Numbered from the stretch's first letter, positions 16,855-26,455 are shown. The stretch is 64,000 bases of DNA from an uncultured Siphonobacter sp. (GCA_913775095.1 CAJYIW010000023.1:62001-126000); one strand, 5' to 3'. The notes: a model not told the origin generated them from the sequence alone. Program-made: numbers and translations.

Positions 16855-18306
16855 TTAGAAAGCTTCCACTTCCGTTCCAGCCAGTGGAATGGTAATGGTG
16901 AAGGTCGTGCCGTGACCTACTTCCGACTCCACGTCGATGCGGGCTTTATGAGACTGGATGATGCTTAACGTTGCCGCCAGACCCAGGCCAATCCCATTGT
17001 TCTTGGAAGTGAAGTAAGGCTCAAACAAACGGCCCAGGTTTTCGGCAGGAATGCCTGAACCATTGTCTTCTACCGAAATATAACAGTACTCACCCGCTAC
17101 GTGATTCTGCACGTGAAGCTCGCCCATTTCGGGCTGCATGGCTTCGATGGCGTTGACGATGATATTAAGAAGGGCAATTTTGACCTTCTCTTTATCTACC
17201 TTAATAAAGCAGTCTTCTCCGTAATCTTTCTGGAGGTGAATATTTTTAAGCTGAATGCGATCTAAAGCCAGAGAGAGCGTTTCGTCGAGTAATTCGTGAA
17301 CGGACACCTCCGTCAGGTTAATCTCAGCCTGACGCGAGGAGTTGAGTAATTCAGAAATCAAATCGTTGATTCGCTGGGAATTACGCTTGATAATCTGCGG
17401 ATACATCTGTAAATCTTCCTCCTGCATTCCTGAGATTAACTCATCAGCCGAAAGGTTAATGTTCGTCAGCGGGTTGCGGACTTCGTGGGCCAGCGTGCGA
17501 ACGAGCCGGGCGGTGGCGGCCAGCTTCTCGGTTAAAAGGGTATCCCGCTCGGCTTTTTTACGGGCGGTAATGTCATGCACGATGCCCTGAATTTGTTTAT
17601 TACCAAAGCCATCGGTTTGCAGACTGGCGTAAATGGTGCAGTAACGCTTATCTCCGTAGCTGGTCTGAAGAGCTACTTCAAAGTCTTCAATTTCTCCAAA
17701 CTGCTCCAGCATGGACATGAACAGAGCGTAGCGTTCGGTGCTTTCAAAGATTTCAGCGAGGCGTTTTTGCGTAAATTCTTCGGGAGTGTACCCTAAAAGT
17801 TCTCCGCCATTGGGGTTGACGTAGAGAAATTCTCCACTGGTGGTAGACAGAAAAATCATTTCCCGTAACTGATTGAATAAGTTACGGTACTGGCGTTCAC
17901 TGTCCAGGAGTTTGTTGAGCGTTGCCGTTCGTTCCAGCGTATATCGAATGCATCGTTCCAGTTTTTCGGCGTTCAGATCGCTTTTAACCAGATAATCCAC
18001 GGCTCCCCGCCGCGTTGCTTCCTCGTCTACTTTGCGGTCGCCCCGGCCCGTGAGCAACACCATGGGTATCCGCAAGCCGATGGCCTGAGCTTCTTCGATC
18101 AGATCCAGACCCGTTTTGGCTCCCAGAAAGAAATCAACAAAGGCAATGTCAGGTTTTTGAGTCTTTAGTTTTTCCAGAGCCGTCGTATAACCGTTGGCCC
18201 AGTCCAGAGTAAACTGATTGTTGGGAATATCCCGAAGGGAATCGCTGGTGAGCAGATAATCGTCTTCATCGTCATCTACGATCAAGATATTGGTAAAGTG
18301 ATTCAT
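16855..18306 (-). CDS. Receiver-PAS-histidine kinase hybrid
   Basis: The 483-residue soluble protein has a receiver domain first (acidic DDDEDD near 13-18, phospho-Asp in FVDFFLG near 57, Lys in VKSD near 107), a PAS domain (about 135-255), a HisKA helix with AHEVRNPLTNINLS and an HATPase domain (EDNGSGIPAENLG, GIGLGLAATLS). ATG at 18306 was chosen because GGGAGGA lies just upstream; the start 27 bp earlier lacks this. It is third in a kinase-receiver-kinase operon with 42 bp to the receiver gene. A receiver on the N-terminus suggests it relays or integrates phosphate from the upstream partners. Signal unknown. Confidence 0.88.
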   Translation of the reverse strand: MNHFTNILIVDDDEDDYLLTSDSLRDIPNNQFTLDWANGYTTALEKLKTQKPDIAFVDFFLGAKTGLDLIEEAQAIGLRIPMVLLTGRGDRKVDEEATRRGAVDYLVKSDLNAEKLERCIRYTLERTATLNKLLDSERQYRNLFNQLREMIFLSTTSGEFLYVNPNGGELLGYTPEEFTQKRLAEIFESTERYALFMSMLEQFGEIEDFEVALQTSYGDKRYCTIYASLQTDGFGNKQIQGIVHDITARKKAERDTLLTEKLAATARLVRTLAHEVRNPLTNINLSADELISGMQEEDLQMYPQIIKRNSQRINDLISELLNSSRQAEINLTEVSVHELLDETLSLALDRIQLKNIHLQKDYGEDCFIKVDKEKVKIALLNIIVNAIEAMQPEMGELHVQNHVAGEYCYISVEDNGSGIPAENLGRLFEPYFTSKNNGIGLGLAATLSIIQSHKARIDVESEVGHGTTFTITIPLAGTEVEAF

Positions 18307-18348
18307 AAGTCCTCCCTGCTCGCCAGAGAGCATTTAAAGGTGAATAGA

Positions 18349-18810
18349 TTAGTCGGAAATGGTGGGAATCTGCACGATTTCAAACCAATAGTTACCCAGA
18401 GATTTTGTGACTTCAATAAAGTCCCTGAATGTAACCGGTTTGGTGATGAAACAGTTAACCCCTAAATCATAACTCCGCAGGATGTCTTCTTCGGCCTGTG
18501 AAGTAGTAAGGATAATGACTGGAATTTTTCGGAGTTCCGGATGGGTCTTGATTTGTTGAAGAGCTTCACGTCCGTCCATGCGGGGCATATTTAAATCCAG
18601 AAGAATTAAACCCGGTTTGGGACTGGATGAAGGATCCCGATAAGAGCCACGTCGAAAGAGGTAGTCCAGCAATTCCACCCCGTCTCCTACGAAACGGACG
18701 TCATTGAGTATAAAATTTTCCTTTAAAGCCTCCAGAGTCATTTCTCTGTCATCTTCGTCATCATCGGCAATGAGTAAAACGATGGGCTTTTTGCTGACTA
18801 AATTGTTCAT
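18349..18810 (-). CDS. Rcp1-like single-domain response regulator
   Basis: The 153-residue protein is a stand-alone receiver with acidic DDDEDD, phospho-Asp in LILLDLNMPRMDG, Thr in ILTTSQ and Lys in FITKPV. The longer loop after strand 2 (DYLFRRGSYRD) and the C-terminal NYWFEIVQIP are typical of Rcp1, the partner of cyanobacterial phytochrome kinases. It has no output domain. It lies 57 bp after a PAS kinase of the phytochrome-like HisKA type and is probably its phosphate acceptor. Confidence 0.9.
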   Translation of the reverse strand: MNNLVSKKPIVLLIADDDEDDREMTLEALKENFILNDVRFVGDGVELLDYLFRRGSYRDPSSSPKPGLILLDLNMPRMDGREALQQIKTHPELRKIPVIILTTSQAEEDILRSYDLGVNCFITKPVTFRDFIEVTKSLGNYWFEIVQIPTISD

Positions 18811-18867
18811 AACACGCTTATTCTACAGAAGAATATGTGTCGCTGGTCTACACGAATGCCTTCCTGG

Positions 18868-20022
18868 TTAATTGAGATCTTTCTGTTGCTCAGGAAGTAG
18901 TAACGTAAACGTAGTACCCTGGCCGGCCTGACTGCTAGCATAAATAGCCCCACTATGATTTTCCACTATTCGTTTACAAATGGCCAGACCCATACCAGCA
19001 CCTTCATACTCTGATCGACCATGTAATCGCTTGAACAAAGTAAAAATCTGTTCCGAATACCTGGCTTCAAAGCCTATACCGTTATCCATAATCGTGATTT
19101 TGTGGAAATTTTGCCCCGTCGGTAGCCATCCCTCGGAGATTTCCTGCCGGCTGGCCTGCGAAGCGGCCATGTGAATGGTCAGTACCCGATCAGGACTATT
19201 AAATTTCAGAGCATTGCCAATCAGGTTCTGAAACAGCTGATGCATTTGCGTTGGCAAGGCAAGAATGGTAGGTAAGGGTTCCACTTTCACTTCGGCTTTT
19301 GATTCAGCAATGCGAAGTTCAAAATCACTCAGTACATTTTTCACTACTTCCGAGAGGGAAACCGGCGTAAAAGGTTCTTCCGGACGTGAAGCTCTTGAGT
19401 AACTCAGAAGACTGTCAATGAGGAGCTTCATGCGTTGGGTGGCTCCCAGCATGCGAGTCAGGTAATGGTTGCCTTCCTCGCCCAGATTTTCCCGGTACTT
19501 GGAATGAATGCGTTCGCCGAAAGAAGTAATCTTTCGAAGAGGCTCCTGTAAATCGTGGGAGGCAATGTACGCAAACTGTTCCAGTTCAAAATTCGACTGG
19601 TCCAGAGCCTGCATTTTGTTTTCTAACTCCTGTTGAAACTGTACCTTGGCAGTCAGGTCGGCGGTGAGGCCTACCAAATGAAGTTTCTCAGTTTCAGGGT
19701 TCAGTTCTGCTTTACCCTGTGAAAGAAGTACCAGTTCTCTGCCATTGTAGTCAGTAACACGGTATTGTACCCGAAAAGAAGAACGATGACTGATTGCTTC
19801 GGTAATGACATCAGTAGCCTGCTGGCGATCCGGTTCCAGGATCTGCTGGATGTACCAATCAAACGTTAGAATCTGTCTGGCGTGTTCGGGAATACTGAAG
19901 ACCTGGTAGAGCCCCTGGGACCAATGAATAAATGGCTGGCCTATTTCATAATCAAACGTACCAAATTGTAATAACGATTCAGCTTCCCGAAGGTAAGTTG
20001 TACTATCATAAAGCTGAGACAT
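18868..20022 (-). CDS. PAS domain histidine kinase, phytochrome-like HisKA type
   Basis: A 384-residue soluble kinase: PAS fold at about 15-130 (ESLLQFGTFDYEIGQPFIHWSQ), short coiled coil, H-box ASHDLQEPLRKITSF (about 154-168), N-box LFQNLIGNALKFN and G-boxes DNGIGFE and GAGMGLAICKRIVENH. Lacks membrane segments. The ASHDLQEPLRKI H-box is shared with the kinase at 23462-24889. First gene of a three-gene operon with a Rcp1-like receiver and a hybrid kinase. Ligand of the PAS domain is unknown. Confidence 0.88.
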   Translation of the reverse strand: MSQLYDSTTYLREAESLLQFGTFDYEIGQPFIHWSQGLYQVFSIPEHARQILTFDWYIQQILEPDRQQATDVITEAISHRSSFRVQYRVTDYNGRELVLLSQGKAELNPETEKLHLVGLTADLTAKVQFQQELENKMQALDQSNFELEQFAYIASHDLQEPLRKITSFGERIHSKYRENLGEEGNHYLTRMLGATQRMKLLIDSLLSYSRASRPEEPFTPVSLSEVVKNVLSDFELRIAESKAEVKVEPLPTILALPTQMHQLFQNLIGNALKFNSPDRVLTIHMAASQASRQEISEGWLPTGQNFHKITIMDNGIGFEARYSEQIFTLFKRLHGRSEYEGAGMGLAICKRIVENHSGAIYASSQAGQGTTFTLLLPEQQKDLN

Positions 20023-20054
20023 AAATCGAATAAGGGCAGAAGTTTAAAAATAGC

Positions 20055-20101
20055 ATTACGGCCCATTATACCCATAAAATCAGGATATAATGGGCCGTAA
20101 T
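20055..20101 (-). terminator. Hairpin after the sigma-54 activator gene
   Basis: Perfect 16-bp arms ATTACGGCCCATTATA / TATAATGGGCCGTAAT with a 15-bp loop lie 2 bp beyond the activator's stop and upstream of the next kinase. On the minus strand it is followed by GCTATTTTTAAA, a short T-rich run. Confidence 0.65.
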
Positions 20102-20103
20102 AC

Positions 20104-21606
20104 TTAAGATAAGTGATAATTCTTCATTTTGTTGTAAAGCGTCTTCCGGTCAATACCCAGCAGTTGAGCCGCCTTACTTTTATTGAAGTTTACCTGTTTA
20201 AGTGTCTTTAAAATCATGTCGTATTCCGCCTCCAGGGCTGCCGAACGTAAATTGGGTTTTTCACCCACGTTGGCATTCGGCGTAGCAATGGCTACGGGAG
20301 GTTCCGTATAATACGGCTGAGCAGGAATGACAGGAATCACCGGAGCTGGCTCTGGTACGTAACTCGGCATGGGAGCCGAGTTCTCCATGGATTGTAACTT
20401 ATTGAAATGGACTATTTCGAAAGGTAAATCCCGGGCCTGAATCAGGTCACTGTCGGTTAATAACGTTGCCCGTTTAATAACGTTTCGCATTTCGCGAAGG
20501 TTACCCGGCCATTCGTACCGCATGAAAAGATCAATGACATCGTCAGCCAGACCCCGCACCTGTTTGCCAAGTTCACCGTTGGTAGCCTGAAGAAAATAAT
20601 CCGCAAACGTCATGATGTCGTTCGTGCGTTCCCGAAGCGGCGGCACGTCGATACTGAATTCATTAAAGCGGTAGTAAAGATCCTCACGGAATTTTCCTTT
20701 TTTGGCGGATTCAATCAGGCGTTCATTCGAGGCAACAATAATTCGAACGTCAATGGGGGTCTCTTTGGTACCGCCCAGCCGCCGAAGCTTACGCTCCTGA
20801 ACTACCCGAAGCAGGGAAACCTGAACGTCGTAAGGGAGGTTACCTACTTCATCCAGAAACAGGGTACCTCCGTGAGCTTGTTCAAAGTGACCGATTTTCT
20901 GGTTCAAAGCTCCTGTAAAGGCTCCTTTTTCGTGCCCAAACAGTTCAGAACCAGCCAGCTCCTTCGAGATGGCTCCGCAGTCCATGGCGACAAAGGGGCC
21001 TGCCGCACGTTTGCTGCGTTTATGAATTTCCTGAGCTACTGCTTCCTTACCCGAGCCGCTTTCTCCGTAGATAATTACGCTGTAATTGGTTGGAGCTACT
21101 AAATCTACCTGGCGGTAGAGATATTTAGATTCAGGACCATTACCGAAGATATATTGCTCTGAACCCGTAGGTCGCTTGGGAGCGGATTGGGTTGGAGCTG
21201 CCTCACCACTGGCACCCGCAGGAGCAGAAGCCAGCGTACCGGCGGCACTCTGTTCCAGGGCTTTTTTAATGGTAACCAGAATTTCATCGGGAAACAGGGG
21301 CTTGGTTACGTAATCGTAGGCACCCTGTTTCATGACATTAACGGCAATTTTGATGTCGGAGTAGCCCGTAATTACAATTACAGGTACCCGCGGAAACTGC
21401 TCCTTAATCCGAACCAGCAACTCGCCTCCGTCCATATCTCCAAGCCGGAAATCGGTCATTACCAGATCGGGCTTAAAGTCGATGAGTGTTTCCAGACCGG
21501 AGGTACCATTATGAGCAATGGCGACCTCGAAGCCGTTACGCCCCAAGAATCGCCGTAGAAGCAGACAAATGTCCGTATCGTCGTCAATTACTAATATTCT
21601 CTGCAT
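20104..21606 (-). CDS. NtrC-type sigma-54-dependent response regulator
   Basis: The 500-residue protein has a receiver (IDDDTD, DLVMTDFRLGD, TKPL), a sigma-54 AAA+ domain with GESGSGKE Walker A, the GAFTGA loop that contacts sigma-54, and Walker B GTLFLDEVG. A Pro-rich linker follows (about 405-440), then a Fis-type helix-turn-helix (KAAQLLGIDRKTLYNKMKNYHLS). It opens sigma-54 promoters when phosphorylated. rpoN lies 107 bp upstream in the same direction. The cognate kinase is probably one of the three nearby. Confidence 0.95.
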   Translation of the reverse strand: MQRILVIDDDTDICLLLRRFLGRNGFEVAIAHNGTSGLETLIDFKPDLVMTDFRLGDMDGGELLVRIKEQFPRVPVIVITGYSDIKIAVNVMKQGAYDYVTKPLFPDEILVTIKKALEQSAAGTLASAPAGASGEAAPTQSAPKRPTGSEQYIFGNGPESKYLYRQVDLVAPTNYSVIIYGESGSGKEAVAQEIHKRSKRAAGPFVAMDCGAISKELAGSELFGHEKGAFTGALNQKIGHFEQAHGGTLFLDEVGNLPYDVQVSLLRVVQERKLRRLGGTKETPIDVRIIVASNERLIESAKKGKFREDLYYRFNEFSIDVPPLRERTNDIMTFADYFLQATNGELGKQVRGLADDVIDLFMRYEWPGNLREMRNVIKRATLLTDSDLIQARDLPFEIVHFNKLQSMENSAPMPSYVPEPAPVIPVIPAQPYYTEPPVAIATPNANVGEKPNLRSAALEAEYDMILKTLKQVNFNKSKAAQLLGIDRKTLYNKMKNYHLS

Positions 21607-21630
21607 AAAAACCTGCCATTGCCCTCACTT

Positions 21631-21666
21631 AAAAAGAAGTCCTTTTCATGCTAGTAAAGGACTTTT
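21631..21666 (-). terminator. rpoN terminator
   Basis: AGTCCTTT / AAAGGACT stem with a 10-base loop in the 107-bp gap between rpoN and the activator gene; the minus strand continues CTTCTTTTTAAG. Confidence 0.6.
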
Positions 21667-21713
21667 GTTGTTGATCAATAATAAAGCCTTGTCCTTATAA
21701 ATTCGTAATCGCC

Positions 21714-23177
21714 TTACACGCCGCGTCTGAACTGAGCGGACTGAATACCTAATTGATCACGGTATTTTGCCACAGTCCGGCGGGAGATTTTATACCCCTG
21801 GGTAGCCAGCAATCGCATGAGATCAAAGTCATTGAACGGATTGCGTTTGTCTTCGCAGGAAATGTGTTCGACCAGAGCCTGCTGAATTGCTTTATTGGAA
21901 ACTTCCATTCCGTCGTCGGTACGAATGCCTTCGGTAAAGAGATCCTTTAGGTGAATCAAACCAAAAGGAGTCTGAGCGTATTTGCCCGAAGTAACCCGTG
22001 AAATTGTCGAAATGTCCATACCAATGACATCCGCTACATCTTTAAGAATCATGGGCTTCAAGACCCGGATATCTCCCGTTTCGAAATAGGCTCTCTGCAA
22101 TTGTACCAGTACCCGCATGGCCCGGTGCATGGTATTCTCGCGTTGGCGAATGGCATCTACCAGCCACTGAGCCGATTGTAATTTATTTTTCAAATACGTG
22201 GCTGCTCCGCGTTCCCGGCTGGTATCTACCAGACCGATAATAGAACTGTTCACGCGTAAATCCGGCCAGTTGCCACGGTTAAGTGCTACTTCAATGCGAC
22301 CGTAGTCGTCATAATGAAGGATATAATCAGGAATAATTCCTCTTTTAATAACCATGGAATCCGTGTTGCCACCAACGATGGGCTTAGGATTCAGCTTGCC
22401 GATTTCGGTCAGAGCTGATCTCAGCTGATCTTCGTCAATTTCCAGACTCTTACAGATTTTCTCGAAGTTGCGGTTAGAAAGCTCCGTAAAGCAATTGGAG
22501 ATGATATCCATAGCCCGAAGGGAGGCTTCCGTTGCCCGGCGGCTTTCCAGTTGTAAAAGCAGACATTCCCGCAGATCCCGGGCTGCCAAACCAGCCGGTT
22601 CCAGCTCGTCGTGAATGGCATGCAGAACTTCTTCCACTTCCGATCCATCCACAAAAATTCCATGCCCAAATGAATAGTCATCGGCCAGAGAATCCGAGTC
22701 GCTGCGTAAAAAACCGTCATCATCGAGCGAATCAATGATAAAGTCGGCAATTTCACGTTGACGTGGTTTCAGGTTCATCCAGCGAATCTGCTCTTTTACC
22801 GATTCCCGCCAGGTTTCCTGCTCTACCACGGGAGAGGAGTAAAGGTCATCTTCGGCGTTGGGGTCCTGACTCAAGCGGGTTTTATATTCCGGAATATCGT
22901 CATTGGAAAACTCATCCCAATCCCGGTAATCTTCCACATTGGCGGGTGTTTCATAATCCATGGAGGCATCGTCACGGCTGTCGGCCGTTTCCATGTCTTC
23001 CGTCGTATCGTTTTCATTGGCTCCTTCTTCCAAAAGCGGGTTTTCTTCCAGCTCATTCCGAAGGTGCTGTTCGAGTTCCAGCGTAGAAAGCTGAAGAAAG
23101 TTCAGAAATTGAATTTGCTGAGGGGCAACTCGTAACGTTTGTTTCTGGGTCTGCGATAGATTAACTGAAGTGCTCAT
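21714..23177 (-). CDS. rpoN: RNA polymerase sigma-54 factor
   Basis: The 487-residue protein shows all sigma-54 regions: Gln/Leu-rich activator-interacting region I (QKQTLRVAPQQIQFLNFLQLSTLELEQHL), acidic region II (about 50-125), the core-binding domain and the C-terminal RpoN box (SRRTVAKYRD near 470-479) that reads the -24 element. It directs activator-dependent transcription. It is immediately upstream of an NtrC-type activator, so the pair may serve a shared regulon. There is no consensus promoter in the 284-bp spacer upstream. Confidence 0.97.
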   Translation of the reverse strand: MSTSVNLSQTQKQTLRVAPQQIQFLNFLQLSTLELEQHLRNELEENPLLEEGANENDTTEDMETADSRDDASMDYETPANVEDYRDWDEFSNDDIPEYKTRLSQDPNAEDDLYSSPVVEQETWRESVKEQIRWMNLKPRQREIADFIIDSLDDDGFLRSDSDSLADDYSFGHGIFVDGSEVEEVLHAIHDELEPAGLAARDLRECLLLQLESRRATEASLRAMDIISNCFTELSNRNFEKICKSLEIDEDQLRSALTEIGKLNPKPIVGGNTDSMVIKRGIIPDYILHYDDYGRIEVALNRGNWPDLRVNSSIIGLVDTSRERGAATYLKNKLQSAQWLVDAIRQRENTMHRAMRVLVQLQRAYFETGDIRVLKPMILKDVADVIGMDISTISRVTSGKYAQTPFGLIHLKDLFTEGIRTDDGMEVSNKAIQQALVEHISCEDKRNPFNDFDLMRLLATQGYKISRRTVAKYRDQLGIQSAQFRRGV

Positions 23178-23461
23178 ATCGTGGCTTGGATCATTAAGGC
23201 GGTAACTGAAGTACCTAGATGTATGATAAAGTCAAGCCATGTGCTCCAAATTAAAACTTATATTGCATCTTCAAAATGGAATTAGGGGTCTTAGCATAAT
23301 TTTTTTGTTGATAATCAAGCCATTCGTTAAAGGATTCGACTTTAACTTTATTTAAGCTTTCCACATGTGAAGTTTAAGATTATCTCCAGCATGCTATCCA
23401 TGCCTCCTCTGATTTCCCCAAGTTGTAGAAAATTCACCACTAGATTTTGTATTTTTAGTAG

Positions 23462-24889
23462 ATGAAGTCATCCAGTATCTGGCTACTTAACATTGCTGCT
23501 GCCTCGGCAATTGCTATATTAATTCTATTGACCTATTTGGGACTTGATCAGGTAAAATCAACAGCCTGGTTCAGTGAACGGGTCGAACATACATTTCGTG
23601 CCATTAATGAAAGTGAACAGCTACTGGCTCATGTCAAAGAGGCAGAATCCAGTAATCGGGGCTTCATGATTACTTCGAATGAAACTTTTCTGAAAACGTA
23701 TGAACGAGCTCGTATGAAGTACGATACGTCCCTGATTCAGTTAAGGTTTCTACTTGCGGATAATATACACCAAACGCGTCGGCTGGCTATTTTTGAAAAC
23801 CTGGGTCGGGACAAGTGGACGACGATGGATGAAAACATTCGCCTGCAGCCCACTCTTAAAAAGCAGAACCTGGATGCGAATGTGCTCAAGGGCAAAGCCA
23901 TCATGGATGCCATGCAAAAGGTGATTCTGGAGATGCAGCAGGAGGAAAGTAAGTTGCTCAACAGTCGCCTCAAAGCCCGGCAGCGGGAGTTTGGTTTAGC
24001 TCCGGCTTACCTGCTTATCCTGGCTTTGCTGGCCGTGCTCTTACTAGTAATCTCGGCGGTGATGCTCAATGTTGAATTAAGACGCCGCCGGAGAACTCAG
24101 AAAGATCTTGAAAAGAAAATAGAAGCACTCAATCGGTCGAATGCTGAACTGGAACAGTTTGCTTACGTAGCTTCGCACGATTTACAGGAACCACTTCGCA
24201 AAATCAGAGCATTTGCCGATCGCCTGGTCATGCGGCAGCGGGAAAGCCTGTCCGAAGACGGGCAGAACATGCTCGACAAAATTGCCAAGTCCGCCGAACG
24301 CATGCAGGGCCTGATCAATGATCTGCTCACGTACTCCCGCATGGTAAGCAAGAATGATACGGTTCAGGCGGTCAATCTGGGGGGATTACTGGAGGAGGTA
24401 AAGGGGGATTTGTCGCTTCTCATCACTGAGAAAAACGCGGAGATCATCTCGGATGAATTGCCCACGCTGATGGTGTATCCTACGCAGATCCGTCAGTTAT
24501 TTTTAAACTTACTGAGTAATGCCCTGAAGTTTCAACGACTCGATGTGTATCCGAAAGTAAAGGTCTCCTACAGGCAGGTAACGGGAGCAGATATACCTCA
24601 CCTGGATACGGATTTAAAAAAGGAACAATCGTATCATCGCATTCAGGTGGCCGATAATGGCATTGGCTTTGAACCCGAATACGCTGAAAAGATATTTGTA
24701 ATTTTCCAGCGACTTCACGCTAAAACTTCCTACGGAGGCACAGGAATTGGGCTCGCCATCTGTCGGCGGGTGGTAAGCAACCACGAAGGCTATATCTTTG
24801 CAGAAGGAAAACCCGGCGAAGGTGCTATCTTTACTGTCTATTTTCCACTTGAGACGATTAATCAGGAATTAGTCGGAACCTTCCAGTAA
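23462..24889 (+). CDS. CHASE3 membrane histidine kinase
   Basis: The 475-residue protein has a membrane helix at about 8-28, a periplasmic CHASE3 domain (about 35-175, with AESSNRGFMITSNETFLKTYE), a second helix near 180-202, then a coiled coil. The H-box is ASHDLQEPLRKIRAF (about 238-252); the N-box is LFLNLLSNALKFQ and the G-boxes are ADNGIGFEPEY and GGTGIGLAICRRVVSNHEG. CHASE3 is an extracellular sensory domain of unknown ligand. A Rcp1-like receiver gene follows 53 bp downstream and is its likely partner. The kinase core is a paralogue of the one at 18868-20022. Confidence 0.92.
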   Translation: MKSSSIWLLNIAAASAIAILILLTYLGLDQVKSTAWFSERVEHTFRAINESEQLLAHVKEAESSNRGFMITSNETFLKTYERARMKYDTSLIQLRFLLADNIHQTRRLAIFENLGRDKWTTMDENIRLQPTLKKQNLDANVLKGKAIMDAMQKVILEMQQEESKLLNSRLKARQREFGLAPAYLLILALLAVLLLVISAVMLNVELRRRRRTQKDLEKKIEALNRSNAELEQFAYVASHDLQEPLRKIRAFADRLVMRQRESLSEDGQNMLDKIAKSAERMQGLINDLLTYSRMVSKNDTVQAVNLGGLLEEVKGDLSLLITEKNAEIISDELPTLMVYPTQIRQLFLNLLSNALKFQRLDVYPKVKVSYRQVTGADIPHLDTDLKKEQSYHRIQVADNGIGFEPEYAEKIFVIFQRLHAKTSYGGTGIGLAICRRVVSNHEGYIFAEGKPGEGAIFTVYFPLETINQELVGTFQ

Positions 24890-24942
24890 TACTAGTCAGC
24901 TAATCTGAAAAGTCCAGCCTGGACGAAGGCTTTTGTTAAGGT

Positions 24943-25383
24943 ATGAATACACAAATTTCCATATTAGTAGCCGATGATGACGAAGACGATCGCTTTTTAA
25001 TTAGAACGGCGTTTCGGGATAGTCAGCTCAGCAATGATATTTTTTTCGTGGCCGATGGAGTAGAGCTGATGCAATTTCTGCATCACGAAGGAGCCTACGA
25101 AGATCAGTTGCAGTTTCCCCGTCCCGGAATCATTTTCCTGGATCTGAACATGCCACGAAAAGATGGCTGGGAAGCTCTTTCTGAAATTAAACAAAATCCA
25201 GATCTGAAGTCGATACCAGTCGTAGTACTGACGACTTCTAATTCCGAACGTGATATTTTAAAAACCTACGAATCAGGGGCCAACTGCTACATTACCAAGC
25301 CTATTTCTTTTGATCAGCTTTTACAGATCGTGAAAAGCTTCGGGCAGTTCTGGCTAAACATTGCTTCCGTTCCCGGAAAATAA
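24943..25383 (+). CDS. Rcp1-like single-domain response regulator
   Basis: The 146-residue receiver has DDDEDD, phospho-Asp in IIFLDLNMPRKDG, Thr in VLTTSNSE and Lys in YITKPIS, plus the long post-strand-2 loop (FLHHEGAYED) of Rcp1 proteins. No output domain. It is clearly a paralogue of the receiver at 18349-18810 and is co-transcribed with the CHASE3 kinase, so this window holds two copies of a phytochrome-type kinase/Rcp1 pair. A strong terminator follows. Confidence 0.92.
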   Translation: MNTQISILVADDDEDDRFLIRTAFRDSQLSNDIFFVADGVELMQFLHHEGAYEDQLQFPRPGIIFLDLNMPRKDGWEALSEIKQNPDLKSIPVVVLTTSNSERDILKTYESGANCYITKPISFDQLLQIVKSFGQFWLNIASVPGK

Positions 25384-25419
25384 AAAGAGCCAATTCATCT
25401 GCTGAATTGGCTCTTTTTT
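25382..25419. terminator. Bidirectional terminator
   Basis: AAAAAGAGCCAATTCA / TGAATTGGCTCTTTTT stem with a 5-base loop between convergent genes. Confidence 0.92.
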
Positions 25420-25963
25420 ATAAAGGGGTACGGCTGGTAGTATAAGGTGGCTCCAGCAGTGGTAAGGTTTCTATTACCTCCGCTTCGCGGATGTCTGTTT
25501 CTGAATCTTCAGTAACTTGTTTCAACCAGCTGAAGAATTTTTCCTTTACACCCTTCTGAGTTTTAATTTCCAGACGGCTGGGAAATGTAGGCTCGTCTGA
25601 GGTTACGTTTTTAACCCAGGTTAGCGATTTTTCCAGAACCTGCGGACCGTTGGAATTCAGGAAATTAGTCGTGATTCGTTTGGCTGCGAAAGGAATCAGA
25701 AAGCGAATGGGCCAGGCCGCACGTCCCAGGGGGGTCAACTGAAGAGCCAGGTCCACACTACGACCAATTCCCGTACTAAGCAGGTTGCTCTTCGGTTTGG
25801 CCATCAGGCTGGACACGGTCTGCATTACTTGTCGGGCGGGACTGATATCCTCCTTGATGCCATCAAACTGACGTCTGATTTTCACCTTGGACACTTCCAG
25901 CTGGTTTCTAAGCCGGGCTCTTTCCGCCTGCAAGTCCGATTGGTTTTCAATTTTTGTTTTCAT
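25418..25963 (-). CDS. Hypothetical protein, third gene of a YqjD-YqjE-YqjK-like cassette
   Basis: The 181-residue protein has a charged coiled-coil N-terminus (QAERARLRNQLEVSKVKIRRQF), a hydrophobic, probably amphipathic middle (LALQLTPLGRAAWPIRFLIPFAAKRI near 92-117) and an acidic, Pro-rich tail. No family recognised. It follows a holin-X-like gene by 36 bp, as YqjK follows YqjE in enterobacteria, so a ribosome- or membrane-associated stress function is a reasonable but unproven guess. Confidence 0.7.
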   Translation of the reverse strand: MKTKIENQSDLQAERARLRNQLEVSKVKIRRQFDGIKEDISPARQVMQTVSSLMAKPKSNLLSTGIGRSVDLALQLTPLGRAAWPIRFLIPFAAKRITTNFLNSNGPQVLEKSLTWVKNVTSDEPTFPSRLEIKTQKGVKEKFFSWLKQVTEDSETDIREAEVIETLPLLEPPYTTSRTPL

Positions 25964-25999
25964 ACGAATGGAATAGCTATCGGGGTATGGATAATTGAT

Positions 26000-26365
26000 C
26001 TATTTATCTTCGGGCTTGTAGTAAAAGCGTTTAATAAAGGTATTGAGGATGGGCAACTTGATGAATTTATTACGAATGCTGATTAAAATCACCGTTAATA
26101 GGGCATAACCCAGGGCTACATAGCCAAAGCCCGCCGCTACGCTGCCAGTGCTTTCCCCAATCCACCAGGCTAAAGCAATACTTCCAAACAGGAGAACCAT
26201 GCCACCGAATACGGCCACAATCAGAGAAGCTACCACTGAAGAAACGATGTCAGCGGTCTTGTCAGCCGTCTGAAGCACGGCCATATTCCAGCGGGCTTCA
26301 AAATATTCAGTAATTTGTTGAAATAAATCTTCGGCGGAGTCGCGTAGGTCTTTTATTGAGCTCAT
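26000..26365 (-). CDS. Phage holin family / YqjE-like membrane protein
   Basis: The 121-residue protein has an amphipathic N-terminal segment (LRDSAEDLFQQITEYFEARWNMAVLQ), two long membrane helices (about 42-65 and 75-98) joined by WWIGESTGS, and a basic tail. This is the layout of the holin-X/YqjE group, which is chromosomal and not a lysis protein. It sits between the YtxH gene (146 bp upstream) and the YqjK-like gene (36 bp downstream). Likely a stress-induced membrane anchor. Confidence 0.75.
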   Translation of the reverse strand: MSSIKDLRDSAEDLFQQITEYFEARWNMAVLQTADKTADIVSSVVASLIVAVFGGMVLLFGSIALAWWIGESTGSVAAGFGYVALGYALLTVILISIRNKFIKLPILNTFIKRFYYKPEDK

Positions 26366-26455
26366 AAAATTAAAACAGGTGAAGTAGATACATTTTGTGT
26401 CAAAGTGTCCTCTGGGATTAAATCTGGAAAAACCGTGAAATCTGGTTTAAAACCA

